Assembly (NCBI GenBank): GCA_029863175.1
Contig: JAOTVX010000011.1
Coordinates: forward strand, 16,804-80,803
From: Betaproteobacteria bacterium
GTDB lineage: Bacteria > Pseudomonadota > Gammaproteobacteria > Burkholderiales > SG8-41
Direction of reading: 5' to 3'
Length of the DNA: 64,000 bases
Below, piece after piece: positions 42,470-51,820 of this stretch (position 1 is the stretch's first letter; each line of letters opens with the position of its first letter). A program made the position numbers and the translations under genes. The notes beneath the pieces were generated by a model that was given only the letters and a program-made list of their open reading frames with translations, ran no database searches and was not told the DNA's origin.

Positions 42470-44551
42470 ATAAAACGTTTCTGGGGAATTGCCGCCGTGC
42501 TGCCGGCCACGGCGTGCTGCGCGTTCGCCGCTGACCTACCCGTTTCTGTGGGTGAGCCGGTCATCGTCACCGCGACGCGCTTCGAAGACCGCTATCTCGA
42601 CAAGCCGGTGAACGTCACCGTTATCACCGCGGAAGACATCCAGCAGAGCACCGCGAAGACGGTGCCCGACCTATTGTCCGAGCAGGCCGGCATTTTCATC
42701 CATGATTTCTTTGGCAATAACGCGGCCACCACAACCGTGGATCTGCGCGGCTTTGGCATCACGGGGGCGCAGAACACCCTGATCCTGGTCGATGGCCGGC
42801 GACTCGCCGACAATGACCTCTCCGGCGTCCAATGGTCAGGCGTCCCCCTGGCGGCGATCGAGCGTATCGAGATCGTGCGCGGCTCGGGCGCCGTGCTCTA
42901 CGGCGACGGCGCCGTCACCGGTGTGATCAACATCATCACCCGGTCGCCGGACGCGGTAGGAAACTACGCGGCGGTTCAGGGCATGGCGGGTTCTTACGAC
43001 ACGCGTCAGGGCGAGATCTACGCGAACTACTTCTCGGGGAACCTCGGCCTGAACCTGATCGCGTCCAACTACCTATCCGACGGCTACCGCGACAACAATG
43101 AAAACCGGCAGAGCAACATCCAGGCCGAGATGCGGCTACTCACGGAGGGCGGCGACATATCGGTGAAGATCGCCGACGACAACCTGGGCATACGCCTTCC
43201 TGGTGCGCGCATGGTGCAGCCGAGCGCGGGCGTGAACGAACTCGAGACGGACCGGCGCGGCACCTCGACTCCGCTCGATTACGCGCAACGCCGCGGCAAC
43301 CGCGCCACCTTCGACTGGCGTCACGAGACGGAGATCGGGCAGCTCAACCTCGGCATGGGCTATCGTGACAAGGAGCAGACGTCGAACTTCGACTTCGGTG
43401 GTTTTCCCGATTACCGTATCGCCGATCTGGACGTGTGGTCGATCTCGCCGCGCATGAAATTCCCGCAGCCGCTTGCCGGACTGCCCAACACGCTCATCGT
43501 GGGGGTGGACTGGTATCGCTGGGATTATCACCTGCGGCTGTCGAACTCTTCCGTGAACATCGCACAGCCATTCAACACGGTTGACGCGACCCAGGAAAAC
43601 GCGGCGATCTACGTGCACAACACGACGAAGGTGTCACCTCGCCTGACCGTGATCGCGGGCGCGCGCGTCGAGCGCTACAAGATCGACGCGACCGATCTCA
43701 ACGATCCAGCGGCGCCTGGCGGCGCGTTCGGCTCGAGCGCGGCGCCGGGCAGCAGTAATGACACCGAATACGCGTACGAGCTTGCAGCGCGCTACGAATT
43801 CGCACCGGCATGGGCGGTGCTCGGCAACCTCGGCCGCAGCTACCGCTTCGCCAATGTCGACGAGATCTACGAGTTCACGCCACTCTTCGCGCGCGAGTTT
43901 CAATTTCTGCAGCCGCAGACAGCGAATACTTACGAGGTGGGCGTGGAACGGCGGAGCGCCGGCGCGATGCTCCGCGCCACCGTGTTCACGATCGACGTCA
44001 AGGACGAGATCCACCTCGATGCCTACAGCACGGGAATCGGCAACACCAATCTTCCGCCATCCAGACGGCGCGGGTTCGAGCTCGAAGCGCAGCAGGCGGT
44101 CGGCAAATTTCTGCGGCTCGGCGCGAACTACACGTTCGTGGAGGCGAAGTTTCTCGAGGGCGTGCTGCCGGGCGGCCCCTTCACGCAGCCAAATGTCGTG
44201 GTCGCGGGTAAAACGGTTCCGCTCGTGCCCCGCCACAAGCTGAATGTCACCGCGTCGTGGGACATCGAGGCCGGGACGCGGCTCAGCGCGCTGCTCACCT
44301 ACGTCAGCGACCAGTTCATGGATAACGACGAAGGCAATACCTTCTACACGAAGATTCCCGCCTATACTGTCGCTGACTTGAAATTCGTGCACGAAACCGG
44401 TGGCTGGCGTCTGAGCGCCGCGGTGAACAACCTGCTCGATGAGCAGTACTACAACTACGCCGTGCGCAGCCAGTTCGTGGCCGACCGCTACAACGCCTAC
44501 CCCCTGCCGGAGCGGAATGTCACGTTAACGGCTGAGTACGCGTTCCGCTAG
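42470..44551 (+). CDS. TonB-dependent outer-membrane receptor, BtuB-like vitamin B12 receptor
   Basis: The receptor has a plug domain (EPVIVTATRF, NVTVITAEDIQQSTAKTVPD, LRGFGITGAQNTLILVDGRR, IERIEIVRGSGAVLYGDGA) and a 22-strand barrel ending in Phe-Arg (LTAEYAFR). The upstream B12 riboswitch supports cobalamin or a related corrinoid as ligand. Translation start is odd: the only well-placed Shine-Dalgarno, AAGGAG at 42459-42464, lies five bases before ATA (42470). From that codon a perfect signal peptide reads (M)KRFWGIAAVLPATACCAFA before ADLP. A GTG at 42392 would give a long unlikely leader inside the riboswitch expression platform. Confidence 0.92.
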   Translation: MKRFWGIAAVLPATACCAFAADLPVSVGEPVIVTATRFEDRYLDKPVNVTVITAEDIQQSTAKTVPDLLSEQAGIFIHDFFGNNAATTTVDLRGFGITGAQNTLILVDGRRLADNDLSGVQWSGVPLAAIERIEIVRGSGAVLYGDGAVTGVINIITRSPDAVGNYAAVQGMAGSYDTRQGEIYANYFSGNLGLNLIASNYLSDGYRDNNENRQSNIQAEMRLLTEGGDISVKIADDNLGIRLPGARMVQPSAGVNELETDRRGTSTPLDYAQRRGNRATFDWRHETEIGQLNLGMGYRDKEQTSNFDFGGFPDYRIADLDVWSISPRMKFPQPLAGLPNTLIVGVDWYRWDYHLRLSNSSVNIAQPFNTVDATQENAAIYVHNTTKVSPRLTVIAGARVERYKIDATDLNDPAAPGGAFGSSAAPGSSNDTEYAYELAARYEFAPAWAVLGNLGRSYRFANVDEIYEFTPLFAREFQFLQPQTANTYEVGVERRSAGAMLRATVFTIDVKDEIHLDAYSTGIGNTNLPPSRRRGFELEAQQAVGKFLRLGANYTFVEAKFLEGVLPGGPFTQPNVVVAGKTVPLVPRHKLNVTASWDIEAGTRLSALLTYVSDQFMDNDEGNTFYTKIPAYTVADLKFVHETGGWRLSAAVNNLLDEQYYNYAVRSQFVADRYNAYPLPERNVTLTAEYAFR

Positions 44552-44552
44552 G

Positions 44553-44640
44553 AATTTACCGGCTCAGAGGCCGGCAAATTCGTTAATGCGGAAAAGAATC
44601 ACTGTCCGGATAGTCGCGGATGTCGCGTTCGCGACATCCT
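44553..44640 (+). terminator. stem-loops after the receptor gene
   Basis: GAATTTACCGGC-TCAGA-GGCCGGCAAATTC forms a stem directly after the stop codon (44553-44582), and GGATGTCGCG-TTCG-CGACATCC forms a second one at 44618-44640. Neither has a long T-run, so terminator function is likely but not certain. Confidence 0.6.
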
Positions 44641-44749
44641 TATGCCGCTGCCCTGCGCCTCGTGGACGGAAAGCTTTCGGGTCACGGCGCCCGTGATGAG
44701 CGGCCGCGATGCTATCCGGAGCAGCGGCATTTTGCTATCGTTCGCCGTC

Positions 44750-46519
44750 ATGAGCAATACCGCGCTCTACTTGCGCCTGTTGAGTCACGTGAAGCCGTAC
44801 TGGCGCACGTTCGCCCTTGGCTGCTTTGCCATGACGATCGTCGCCGCCACCGAGCCGGCGCTGCCGGCGCTGATGAAGCCGCTGATCGAAGGCACCTTCA
44901 TCGAGAAGGATCCTGATCTCATCCGGTGGATTGCGCTGCTCATGGTGGCCCTATTTCTCGTGAGGGGGCTTGCGGCCTTTCTCGCCCATTTCGCGCTGGG
45001 GTGGGTCGGCAACCGCCTGGTAATGGACCTGCGCAACGCGATGTTCGGCAAGCTGCTGGCGTTGCCCACGCGCTTCTTCGACGAGCAGTCCTCCGGTGTG
45101 CTCATCTCGAAGCTGACCTTCGACGTGACCCAGGTGATGGCCGCTGGCACGAGCGCGCTCACGATCGTTTTCCGCGACTCCCTCGCAGTCGTTGGGCTGC
45201 TGGGCTATCTGCTCTGGCTCAACTGGCAGCTCACGATCCTGGCGCTGGTGATGGCGCCGCTCATCATCGGGGTCGTGCGCCTGCTGAGCGTTCGGCTGCG
45301 CAACGCGAGCCGGGAGGTGCAGAAGGCGATGGGCTACATCACTCAGGTGGTCGATGAAGCGATCGGGGGGCACAAAGTGGTGAAGCTCTTCGGCGGCCAA
45401 GAATACGAAAAACGCCGCTTTCATGAGGAAGCGAACCGGGTCCGCGGGCAGATCATGAAGCAGATCTCGGCGACGGCGGCGAGCGCACCCATCGTGCAGA
45501 TGATCGCAGCCGTGACGATGGCGGGGATCATCTGGCTTGCCACACTGCGGTCCGGCGTAGGGGGGCTCTCGATCGGCGAGTTCGCCGGGTTTATCACGGG
45601 CATGCTGCTTCTGACCGCGCCGCTCAAGCGCATTACGGACATCAATGAGTACCTGCAGAAGGGGCTTGCGGCCTCGGAGAGCATCTTCAAGCTGATCGAC
45701 GAGGAAGCCGAGCCTGACCGGGGCACGATCGACATTGGACGCGCCCGCGGCGAAATCCGTTTCGAGAAAGTGAGCTTCACCTACGCGGGCGCAGAGCGCC
45801 CGGCGCTCGAGGGGATCGATCTCGTGATTGCGACGGGCCAGACGGTGGCGCTCGTCGGCGCCTCGGGTTCCGGCAAGACCACGATGGCAAACCTGGTGCC
45901 GCGTTTCTATCAACCCACTCGGGGGCGCATTACGCTCGACGGGCACGATCTGCAGGACCTGAAGCTTGCCAACCTGCGCGCGAACATCGCGCTGGTCTCG
46001 CAGGACGTCGTGCTGTTCAACGACACAGTGAGCGCCAATATTGCTTACGGCGTGATGGGCGGCGCGAGCGAGGCCGACATCGTGGTCGCCGCCGAAGCGG
46101 CCCACGCGATGGAGTTCATTCGTGGCATGCCGGAGGGTCTTGCCACGTTGGTGGGCGAGAACGGCGTGAGGCTCTCGGGCGGGCAGCGCCAGCGCATCGC
46201 CATCGCGCGGGCCCTGCTCAAGAACGCGCCCGTGCTGGTGCTGGACGAGGCGACTTCGGCGCTGGACTCCGAATCGGAGCGGCACGTGCAGGCCGCGCTC
46301 GAGACCCTGATGCAGGACCGCACCACACTGGTCATCGCTCACCGGCTCTCCACAATCGAGCGCGCCGACCGCATCGTAGCCCTCGATTCCAGCCGCATCG
46401 TCGAATCCGGCACCCACCGAGAGCTGCTCGAGCGCGACGGAGTCTACGCCAAGTTGTACCGCATCCAGTTTGCCCCCGACAGGCCCGGGCAACTACAAAC
46501 GGTGAACGCTGAACGGTAA
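44750..46519 (+). CDS. msbA: lipid A export ATP-binding/permease protein MsbA
   Basis: This is a homodimeric ABC flippase that moves core-lipid A across the inner membrane. From the ATG at 44750 the protein reads SNTALYLRLLSHVKPYWRTF; earlier in-frame starts from 44642 are less typical. Six membrane segments occupy residues 1-310, then the nucleotide-binding domain with [34 protein letters not shown] and VLVLDEATSALDSESE. MsbA-type blocks such as FFDEQSSGVLISKLTFDVTQV are clear. The last residues and stop (QTVNAER-stop) lie in a GTGAACG array. It heads the LPS/glycan locus. Confidence 0.93.
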   Translation: MSNTALYLRLLSHVKPYWRTFALGCFAMTIVAATEPALPALMKPLIEGTFIEKDPDLIRWIALLMVALFLVRGLAAFLAHFALGWVGNRLVMDLRNAMFGKLLALPTRFFDEQSSGVLISKLTFDVTQVMAAGTSALTIVFRDSLAVVGLLGYLLWLNWQLTILALVMAPLIIGVVRLLSVRLRNASREVQKAMGYITQVVDEAIGGHKVVKLFGGQEYEKRRFHEEANRVRGQIMKQISATAASAPIVQMIAAVTMAGIIWLATLRSGVGGLSIGEFAGFITGMLLLTAPLKRITDINEYLQKGLAASESIFKLIDEEAEPDRGTIDIGRARGEIRFEKVSFTYAGAERPALEGIDLVIATGQTVALVGASGSGKTTMANLVPRFYQPTRGRITLDGHDLQDLKLANLRANIALVSQDVVLFNDTVSANIAYGVMGGASEADIVVAAEAAHAMEFIRGMPEGLATLVGENGVRLSGGQRQRIAIARALLKNAPVLVLDEATSALDSESERHVQAALETLMQDRTTLVIAHRLSTIERADRIVALDSSRIVESGTHRELLERDGVYAKLYRIQFAPDRPGQLQTVNAER

Positions 46520-46590
46520 ACTATAGAATTCATGTATCTTTCAGCGCTCGCACGCGGGGCCTTTCAACGTTCAGCGTTTACCGCTCCCTG
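46494..46590. repeat. GTGAACGCTGAACGG ... CGTTCAGCGTTTACCG inverted short-word repeat
   Basis: AACGGTGAACGCTGAACGGT (which includes the msbA stop codon) is repeated inverted as TTTCAACGTTCAGCGTTTAC about 60 bases on. A hairpin here could separate msbA from the glycosyltransferase gene. Confidence 0.8.
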
Positions 46591-46596
46591 ACCCCT

Positions 46597-47538
46597 ATGG
46601 CGCACTTCTCCGTCGTCACACCCGTCTACCGGGCCGATAGTTGCCTGCACGAGCTCTATCGCCGGCTGGTCGATGCGCTCGCCGGTATCACGGAGGATTT
46701 CGAAATCGTCATGGTCGAGGACTGCGGAGGCGACCGTTCGTGGGAGATCATCCGCGAGCTTGCGCAAAAGGATTCGCGCGTGAAAGGCATCCAGTTCAGC
46801 CGCAACTTCGGCCAGCATTACGGCATCACGGCGGGGCTCGATCATTGCGACGGCGACTGGGTCGTCGTCATGGATTGCGATCTTCAGGACCGGCCCGAGG
46901 AGATTCCGCGGCTCTACGCAAAGGCGCGCGAGGGCTACGACGTCGTGGTGGCAAAGCGCAGGAAGCGTAACGACCCTCTCCTGAAACGATGGTCCTCGCG
47001 GGCGTTTCACGCTCTTTTTAACTACCTGACGGACACCCGCTACGACGGCCAGGCTGGGAACTTCCATATTATTTCGCGCAAGGTCGTCGAGAATTTTCGG
47101 CAGATGCGTGAGCAGCTCCGGTTTTTCGGCGGGTTGCTGAACTGGATGGGCTTTCCTAGCACCACGATCGAAGTCGATCACGGCCAAAGGCACGCGGGGC
47201 GCACCTCGTACACTTTCGGGAAGCTCTGGAGGCTGGCCGTCGACGTTATTATTGCCTATTCGGACAAGCCGCTCCATCTGTCGGTCCGCTTTGGTTTCGT
47301 CATCTCGCTGCTCGCTTTTGTCGGCGGCATTTTCATTGTGGTCCTCTGGCTCCTCTACGGTACCCCGGTTGTAGGCTGGCCCAGTCTCTTTGTGTCGATC
47401 TGGTTCATCGGCGGCGTCCTGATCAGCTTACTCGGCATCGTCGGCATCTATCTCGGGAAGACCTTCGACGAGACCAAGAAACGCCCCCTGTACGTGGTGA
47501 TGCGCACGACGGACGAAGAACGTGCGGCGCGGCGCTGA
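46597..47538 (+). CDS. family 2 glycosyltransferase with C-terminal membrane anchor (ArnC/GtrB/DPM-like)
   Basis: The catalytic domain (1-230) has FSVVTPVYRADSC, IVMVEDCGGDRSWEII, QFSRNFGQHYGITAGLDHCD and the DxD-like VVVMDCDLQDRPEEIP. Two C-terminal membrane segments follow (FGFVISLLAFVGGIFIVVLW, WFIGGVLISLLGIVGIYLG). Such enzymes load a sugar from a nucleotide donor onto undecaprenyl phosphate at the inner face of the membrane. Context with an ArnE/F-like protein and an ArnT-like transferase supports an ArnC-like role. The sugar is inferred, not seen. Confidence 0.88.
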   Translation: MAHFSVVTPVYRADSCLHELYRRLVDALAGITEDFEIVMVEDCGGDRSWEIIRELAQKDSRVKGIQFSRNFGQHYGITAGLDHCDGDWVVVMDCDLQDRPEEIPRLYAKAREGYDVVVAKRRKRNDPLLKRWSSRAFHALFNYLTDTRYDGQAGNFHIISRKVVENFRQMREQLRFFGGLLNWMGFPSTTIEVDHGQRHAGRTSYTFGKLWRLAVDVIIAYSDKPLHLSVRFGFVISLLAFVGGIFIVVLWLLYGTPVVGWPSLFVSIWFIGGVLISLLGIVGIYLGKTFDETKKRPLYVVMRTTDEERAARR

Positions 47539-47578
47539 CACGGTCGGCGAGGACAACGCAACACCAATGGAGTGATCC

Positions 47579-47941
47579 ATGAACTACGTCTACGTCCTCG
47601 GTACGGTCCTGCTCACGGTGTACGGGCAGATCATCATCAAGTGGCGGGTGTTGCAGGCCGGAGTTCTGCCCGAGCCGCTCGGTGAGCGCGTGCGTTTCCT
47701 GTTCCTGTTGTTCCTGGACCCCTGGGTGATGAGCGCGCTGGCGGCCGCCGTGCTGGCCGCTGCGCTGTGGATGGCAGCCATGACCCGGCTGCCGCTCAGC
47801 CATGCCTACCCTATGGTGAGCCTGGCGTTCGTTCTGGTGCTGATTGCCAGCGGGTTGTTCTTCCACGAGGCAATCACCCCGTGGAAGATCGCTGGCACCG
47901 CGCTGATCGTGCTCGGGATCGTGGTCGGGAGCCAGGGTTGA
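47579..47941 (+). CDS. small EamA/SMR-type transporter, ArnE/ArnF-like
   Basis: The 120-residue protein has four membrane segments: YVYVLGTVLLTVYGQIIIKW, FLFLLFLDPWVMSALAAAVL, a central segment and ITPWKIAGTALIVLGIVVGS. LPLSHAYPMVSLAFVLVLIA is a typical EamA/SMR block. ArnE/ArnF form a flippase for undecaprenyl-phosphate aminoarabinose; here a single protein follows the ArnC-like transferase. The stop (TGA) overlaps the TTG start of the methyltransferase. Confidence 0.85.
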   Translation: MNYVYVLGTVLLTVYGQIIIKWRVLQAGVLPEPLGERVRFLFLLFLDPWVMSALAAAVLAAALWMAAMTRLPLSHAYPMVSLAFVLVLIASGLFFHEAITPWKIAGTALIVLGIVVGSQG

Positions 47942-48807
47942 AGCGGTGCCTGGCCTGCGGCGTAACGTTTCCAGACGAGCCTTGGCACTGCCCCAGGTGC
48001 GGACACGAGCCGGTGCGCCTCGGCAGCTTTACGGCGTTTGCGCCGGCACTCGCCGATACGCCCGGCGGCTACGAGCCCGGCCACTTCGCGAAGCTCTACC
48101 AGTTGGAGGCTTCGCATTTCTGGTTCCGCGCCCGCAACGGTCTTATTCAATGGGCGCTGCGCCGACACTTCCCCAACGCTCGTTCCTTGTGCGAAATCGG
48201 CTGCGGCACTGGTTTCGTGCTCTCGGGCTTACAGGAGGCGGCACCCCAACTCCGGCTTGCGGCCAGCGAGATCTTCGCCGAAGGTCTCCCCTTCGCGCAG
48301 TCGCGGGTGCCCGGCGCCCGCTTGTTTCAGATGGACGCGCGGTCGATCCCCTTCGAGGACGAGTTCGACGTCATCGGCGCGTTCGACGTCATCGAGCACG
48401 TGGAGGAGGACACGGACGTGCTGTGCCAAATGCATCGCGCGCTGAAGCCGGGCGGCGGTCTTCTGCTTACCGTGCCCCAGCATCCCTGGCTCTGGAGCGC
48501 GGCGGACGAGGTCGCGCACCACGTGCGCCGGTATACGGCGAGCGACCTGCGGCAGAAAGTGCTCGATGCCGGCTTCCGGATCGCGCGCGTGACGTCGTTC
48601 GTGAGTCTGTTGCTGCCGCTCATGTTGCTTTCCCGGCGGGCGCGCCCGGGCAAGAACCCCGACCCGTACGACGAGCTGCGCATCGGGCCGGTCTCGAACG
48701 CGCTGCTCTCGGCCGTCATGACCGTGGAGCGCGCGCTGATCCGCATGGGCGTCTCGTTCCCGGCCGGCGGGTCGCTGTTGTTGGCGGCACGGCGCCCTGA
48801 GCGGTAA
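47938..48807 (+). CDS. class I SAM-dependent methyltransferase with zinc-ribbon N-terminus
   Basis: From a TTG that overlaps the previous stop codon the protein begins LKRCLACGVTFPDEPWHCPR CGHE-like, a two-CxxC zinc ribbon. The Rossmann domain follows: SLCEIGCGTGFVLSGLQEA (motif I), FDVIGAFDVIEHVEEDTDVL, MHRALKPGGGLLLTVPQHPW. This type of methyltransferase (Methyltransf_11/23) is common in polysaccharide clusters, where it modifies lipid-linked sugars or headgroups. About 289 residues. The stop codon TAA is part of a GGTAATG array. Target unknown. Confidence 0.85.
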   Translation: MKRCLACGVTFPDEPWHCPRCGHEPVRLGSFTAFAPALADTPGGYEPGHFAKLYQLEASHFWFRARNGLIQWALRRHFPNARSLCEIGCGTGFVLSGLQEAAPQLRLAASEIFAEGLPFAQSRVPGARLFQMDARSIPFEDEFDVIGAFDVIEHVEEDTDVLCQMHRALKPGGGLLLTVPQHPWLWSAADEVAHHVRRYTASDLRQKVLDAGFRIARVTSFVSLLLPLMLLSRRARPGKNPDPYDELRIGPVSNALLSAVMTVERALIRMGVSFPAGGSLLLAARRPER

Positions 48808-48882
48808 TGCGTAATGGGTAATGGGTAATGCGTAGAACAAACGCGAACCGGCAGACACTCATCACTCATCACTCATAACTGG
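48803..48882. repeat. GGTAATG / CTCATCACTCATCAC short-word repeat
   Basis: GGTAATGCGTAATGGGTAAT and a further GGGTAATGCG follow the methyltransferase stop, then CTCATCACTCATCACTCATA leads to the start of the aminotransferase gene. Confidence 0.85.
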
Positions 48883-48888
48883 TGTTTG

Positions 48889-50025
48889 ATGAAGATTCCA
48901 TTCAACAAGCCCTTCACCATCGCCGGCGAGCTCGAGAACATCTCGGCAGCCGTGCGCGAAGGGCACCTGGCGGGGGACGGGCGCTTCACGCGGCAGTGCC
49001 ACGCGTGGCTCGAGCACAATCTCGGCGCCAGGAAAGCACTACTCACGCATTCCTGCACGGGCGCGCTGGAAATGGCCGCGATCCTGTGCGACCTCAAGCC
49101 GGGAGACGAGGTGATCATGCCCTCGTTCACGTTCGTCTCGACGGCCAACGCCTTCGTGCTGCGCGGCGCGGTACCCGTGTTCGTCGATATCCGGCGCGAT
49201 ACGCTGAACCTGGACCAAAGCCTGCTCGAGGCGGCTGTTACACCAAGAACGAGGGCTATCGTCCCGGTTCATTATGCGGGCGTTGGTTGCGACATGAATG
49301 AGATCATGCGGATCGCGGCGCGTCACAATCTGGTCGTGGTCGAGGACGCGGCGCAAGGCATCCTGGCCGAGTACGAAGGGCGCAAACTCGGCGCGATCGG
49401 GCAACTGGGCTGCCTGTCGTTTCACGAGACGAAGAACGTCATCAGCGGCGAGGGAGGGGCGCTACTGGTGAACGACGAGCGTTTTATCGAGCGCGCCGAA
49501 ATCATCCGGGAAAAGGGCACCAATCGCGCCAAGTTCTTCCGTGGTGAAGTGGACAAGTACACCTGGGTGGATATCGGTTCTTCCTATCTCCCCAGCGAGC
49601 TCATCGGAGCCTTCCTCTGGGCGCAGCTCGAGCGCGCCGCCGACATCAATGCCAAACGTCTCAAACTCCGTGCGGCGTATCGCGCGGGTTTCTCCGGCCT
49701 CACAGCGCGCGGGCTTGTCGAGCTGCCCCAGGCGGAGCCCCAGGGCGTCACGGCCAACGGGCACATGTTCTATATCCTGACGCGCGACCTCCATACGCGG
49801 TCGGCGCTGATACAGCACTTGAGATCGCGCGGCGTGTACGCAGTGTTTCATTACGTGCCGCTGCATTCCTCGCCGGCGGGCCGCCGCTTCGGTCGTGCGA
49901 CGGGGGATCTTGCCGTCACCGACGACGTTTCGAGCCGCCTGGTGCGGCTGCCGCTTTATTATGAGCTAACCGAGGCCGAGGTGACTGCGATCGCCGCAGA
50001 AGTGGCGGCATTCTTCTCCGCGTGA
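48889..50025 (+). CDS. wecE: dTDP-4-amino-4,6-dideoxygalactose transaminase
   Basis: This PLP-dependent aminotransferase of the DegT/DnrJ/EryC1 family converts dTDP-4-keto-6-deoxyglucose to dTDP-Fuc4N. Conservation with E. coli WecE (RffA) is high throughout: PFNKPFTIAGELENISAAVR, PGDEVIMPSFTFVSTANAFV, VPVHYAGVGCDMNEIMRIAA, SFHETKNVISGEGGAL (Lys = PLP site), EIIREKGTNRAKFFRGEVDK and YTWVDIGSSYLPSELIGAFL. The ATG at 48889 is preceded by a TTG. RmlA/RmlB, needed for its substrate, are not in the window. WecD, the next enzyme, is 4.5 kb downstream. Confidence 0.93.
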   Translation: MKIPFNKPFTIAGELENISAAVREGHLAGDGRFTRQCHAWLEHNLGARKALLTHSCTGALEMAAILCDLKPGDEVIMPSFTFVSTANAFVLRGAVPVFVDIRRDTLNLDQSLLEAAVTPRTRAIVPVHYAGVGCDMNEIMRIAARHNLVVVEDAAQGILAEYEGRKLGAIGQLGCLSFHETKNVISGEGGALLVNDERFIERAEIIREKGTNRAKFFRGEVDKYTWVDIGSSYLPSELIGAFLWAQLERAADINAKRLKLRAAYRAGFSGLTARGLVELPQAEPQGVTANGHMFYILTRDLHTRSALIQHLRSRGVYAVFHYVPLHSSPAGRRFGRATGDLAVTDDVSSRLVRLPLYYELTEAEVTAIAAEVAAFFSA

Positions 50026-50065
50026 GAGCAGATATCGGCTAAAACGTAACTCAAGAATAAAAAAC

Positions 50066-50220
50066 ATTATTAACCGCAGATGAACGCCGATCAACGGTCG
50101 TAAATCGTAAATCGTGAGAGGACTAGGGCTGCGGAACGGACTTTCTTGTATGTTCCATTCACTATTCACTCGCTATCCTCGGCGTCCCCGTCACTCGTCA
50201 CGCATCACTCGTCACTAGCG
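50066..50220. repeat. mixed short-word spacer (GCAGATGAACGCCGATC, TCGTAAATCGT, TCACTCGTCACGCATCAC)
   Basis: TTAACCGCAGATGAACGCCG, GGTCGTAAATCGTAAATCGT and CCGTCACTCGTCACGCATCA plus CTCGTCACTAG occupy this spacer ahead of the MBOAT gene. No gene is seen. Confidence 0.75.
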
Positions 50221-50227
50221 GTGCTTG

Positions 50228-51787
50228 ATGCTGTTCAATTCCTACGCGTTCATCTTTCTCTTTCTGCCGGTCACGTTCGTCGTCTTCTTCCTGATCGCGC
50301 GGGCGAGCCACAAGCTCGCCGCGGGATGGCTGGCGGCGATGTCGCTGTTCTTCTACGGCTGGTGGAATCCGCCGTACGTGACGCTGTTGCTCGCCTCGAT
50401 CCTTTTCAACTACGTCATGGGCATGGCCATCGCGCACGCCGAGATGCGGGGCGAGGCAAGGCGGAACCGCTGGCTGACGGTTTTCGCGGTCGGCACCGAT
50501 CTGGCGCTGCTCGGTTACTACAAGTACACCAACTTCTTCCTGGAGAACGTCAACATCCTGCTCGAGGCTGGCCCGCTCAGCCCGGAGATCATCCTGCCGC
50601 TCGGGATTTCATTCTTCACTTTCACCCAGATCGCGTTCATCGTCGATGCGCACAAGGGCAAGGTGAAGGAGTACAGCTTTGTCCACTATTGCCTCTTCGT
50701 GAGCTACTTCCCGCACCTCATCGCCGGGCCGATCTTCCATCACGCCGAGATGATGCCGCAGTTCGGGCAGGCCTCGACCTACCGGCTGCAGGCGGAGAAC
50801 GTGGCTGTCGGTCTGACGATCTTCATCATCGGGCTGTTCAAGAAGGTAATTCTGGCGGACGGCATCCAGCCCTACGTCGGCGCGCTCTTCGACCTGCCCA
50901 AGACGGGAGTGGAGCCGACCTTTCTCGAGGCGTGGGCCGGCGTGACGGCCTACTCGCTGCAGCTCTATTTCGACTTTTCGGGCTATTCGGACATGGCGAT
51001 CGGGCTCTCGCGCGTCTTCGGCGTGAAGCTGCCGATCAACTTTCATTCGCCCTACAAGGCGGCGAATATCGCGGAGCTCTGGCAGCGCTGGCACATTACG
51101 CTCTCCCGCTTCCTGCGGGAGTATGTATTCACCCCGATGGGTGGACGCCGAAAGAATTGGGCGCCGCGCTACTGGAGCCTCTTTGCCACGATGGTTCTGT
51201 GCGGGATCTGGCACGGCGCCGGCTGGACCTACGTCGTGTTCGGCCTGCTGCAGGGGTTCTACTTGTGCGTCAACCAGGCGTGGCGCACGCTGCGCCGGCG
51301 CCTGGCGGGCGAGAAGCCGCGTCCGACCCGCTGGGGCCGGGTCGTGGCCTGCCTGCTGACTTTCGCGGCGTGGCTGGTCGGTCTCGCATTCTTCCGGTCG
51401 GAGAGCGTGCCGGACGCGCTTGTCCTCGTGCAGAGCATGTTCGGCATGAACGGCTTCGCGCTGCCGGACTACTGGCTTGCGAAATGGGGCGCGCTCGGGC
51501 AGTGGCTTGCGGCGAGCGGGGTGCCTTTTACCGAGGCGCGCGGCCTCGTGCGCGGCGGGCTGGTGAACTGGATCATCATCCTGCTTGCCATCGTCTGGTT
51601 CGCGCCCAACACCCAGCAGATCATGGCGCACTATAGTCCGGCGCTTCTCCTCCCGCGGGATATGGAGCCGGCGCGCTGGTTTGGCTGGCGGCCCTCGCCG
51701 GCGCTGGCCGTGCTCGCCGCGGGGCTTGCGATCGCCGCCATCGTGAATCTGCACCGGCATTCTGAATTTCTTTACTTTCAGTTCTGA
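50228..51787 (+). CDS. MBOAT-family O-acyltransferase (AlgI-like)
   Basis: This polytopic membrane enzyme of 519 residues transfers acyl groups, usually acetyl, across the membrane to extracytoplasmic glycans. MBOAT landmarks are FFTFTQIAFIVDAHKGK-like SFFTFTQIAFIVDAHKG, YFPHLIAGPIFHH, LQLYFDFSGYSDMAIGLSRV, WQRWHITLSRFLREYVFTPM and CGIWHGAGWTYVVFGLLQG with the catalytic His. The next gene codes for its presumed SGNH partner, as for AlgI with AlgJ/AlgX. The ATG at 50228 follows a TTG. Confidence 0.92.
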   Translation: MLFNSYAFIFLFLPVTFVVFFLIARASHKLAAGWLAAMSLFFYGWWNPPYVTLLLASILFNYVMGMAIAHAEMRGEARRNRWLTVFAVGTDLALLGYYKYTNFFLENVNILLEAGPLSPEIILPLGISFFTFTQIAFIVDAHKGKVKEYSFVHYCLFVSYFPHLIAGPIFHHAEMMPQFGQASTYRLQAENVAVGLTIFIIGLFKKVILADGIQPYVGALFDLPKTGVEPTFLEAWAGVTAYSLQLYFDFSGYSDMAIGLSRVFGVKLPINFHSPYKAANIAELWQRWHITLSRFLREYVFTPMGGRRKNWAPRYWSLFATMVLCGIWHGAGWTYVVFGLLQGFYLCVNQAWRTLRRRLAGEKPRPTRWGRVVACLLTFAAWLVGLAFFRSESVPDALVLVQSMFGMNGFALPDYWLAKWGALGQWLAASGVPFTEARGLVRGGLVNWIIILLAIVWFAPNTQQIMAHYSPALLLPRDMEPARWFGWRPSPALAVLAAGLAIAAIVNLHRHSEFLYFQF

Positions 51788-51820
51788 TATGGGCTGCGCG
51801 CGTGCTGGAAGGGGTTTGCG

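Noticed and set aside
44951..46492. Minus-strand frame of 513 codons opposite msbA
   Set aside because: Shadow of the msbA reading frame; Asp/His-rich, low complexity.
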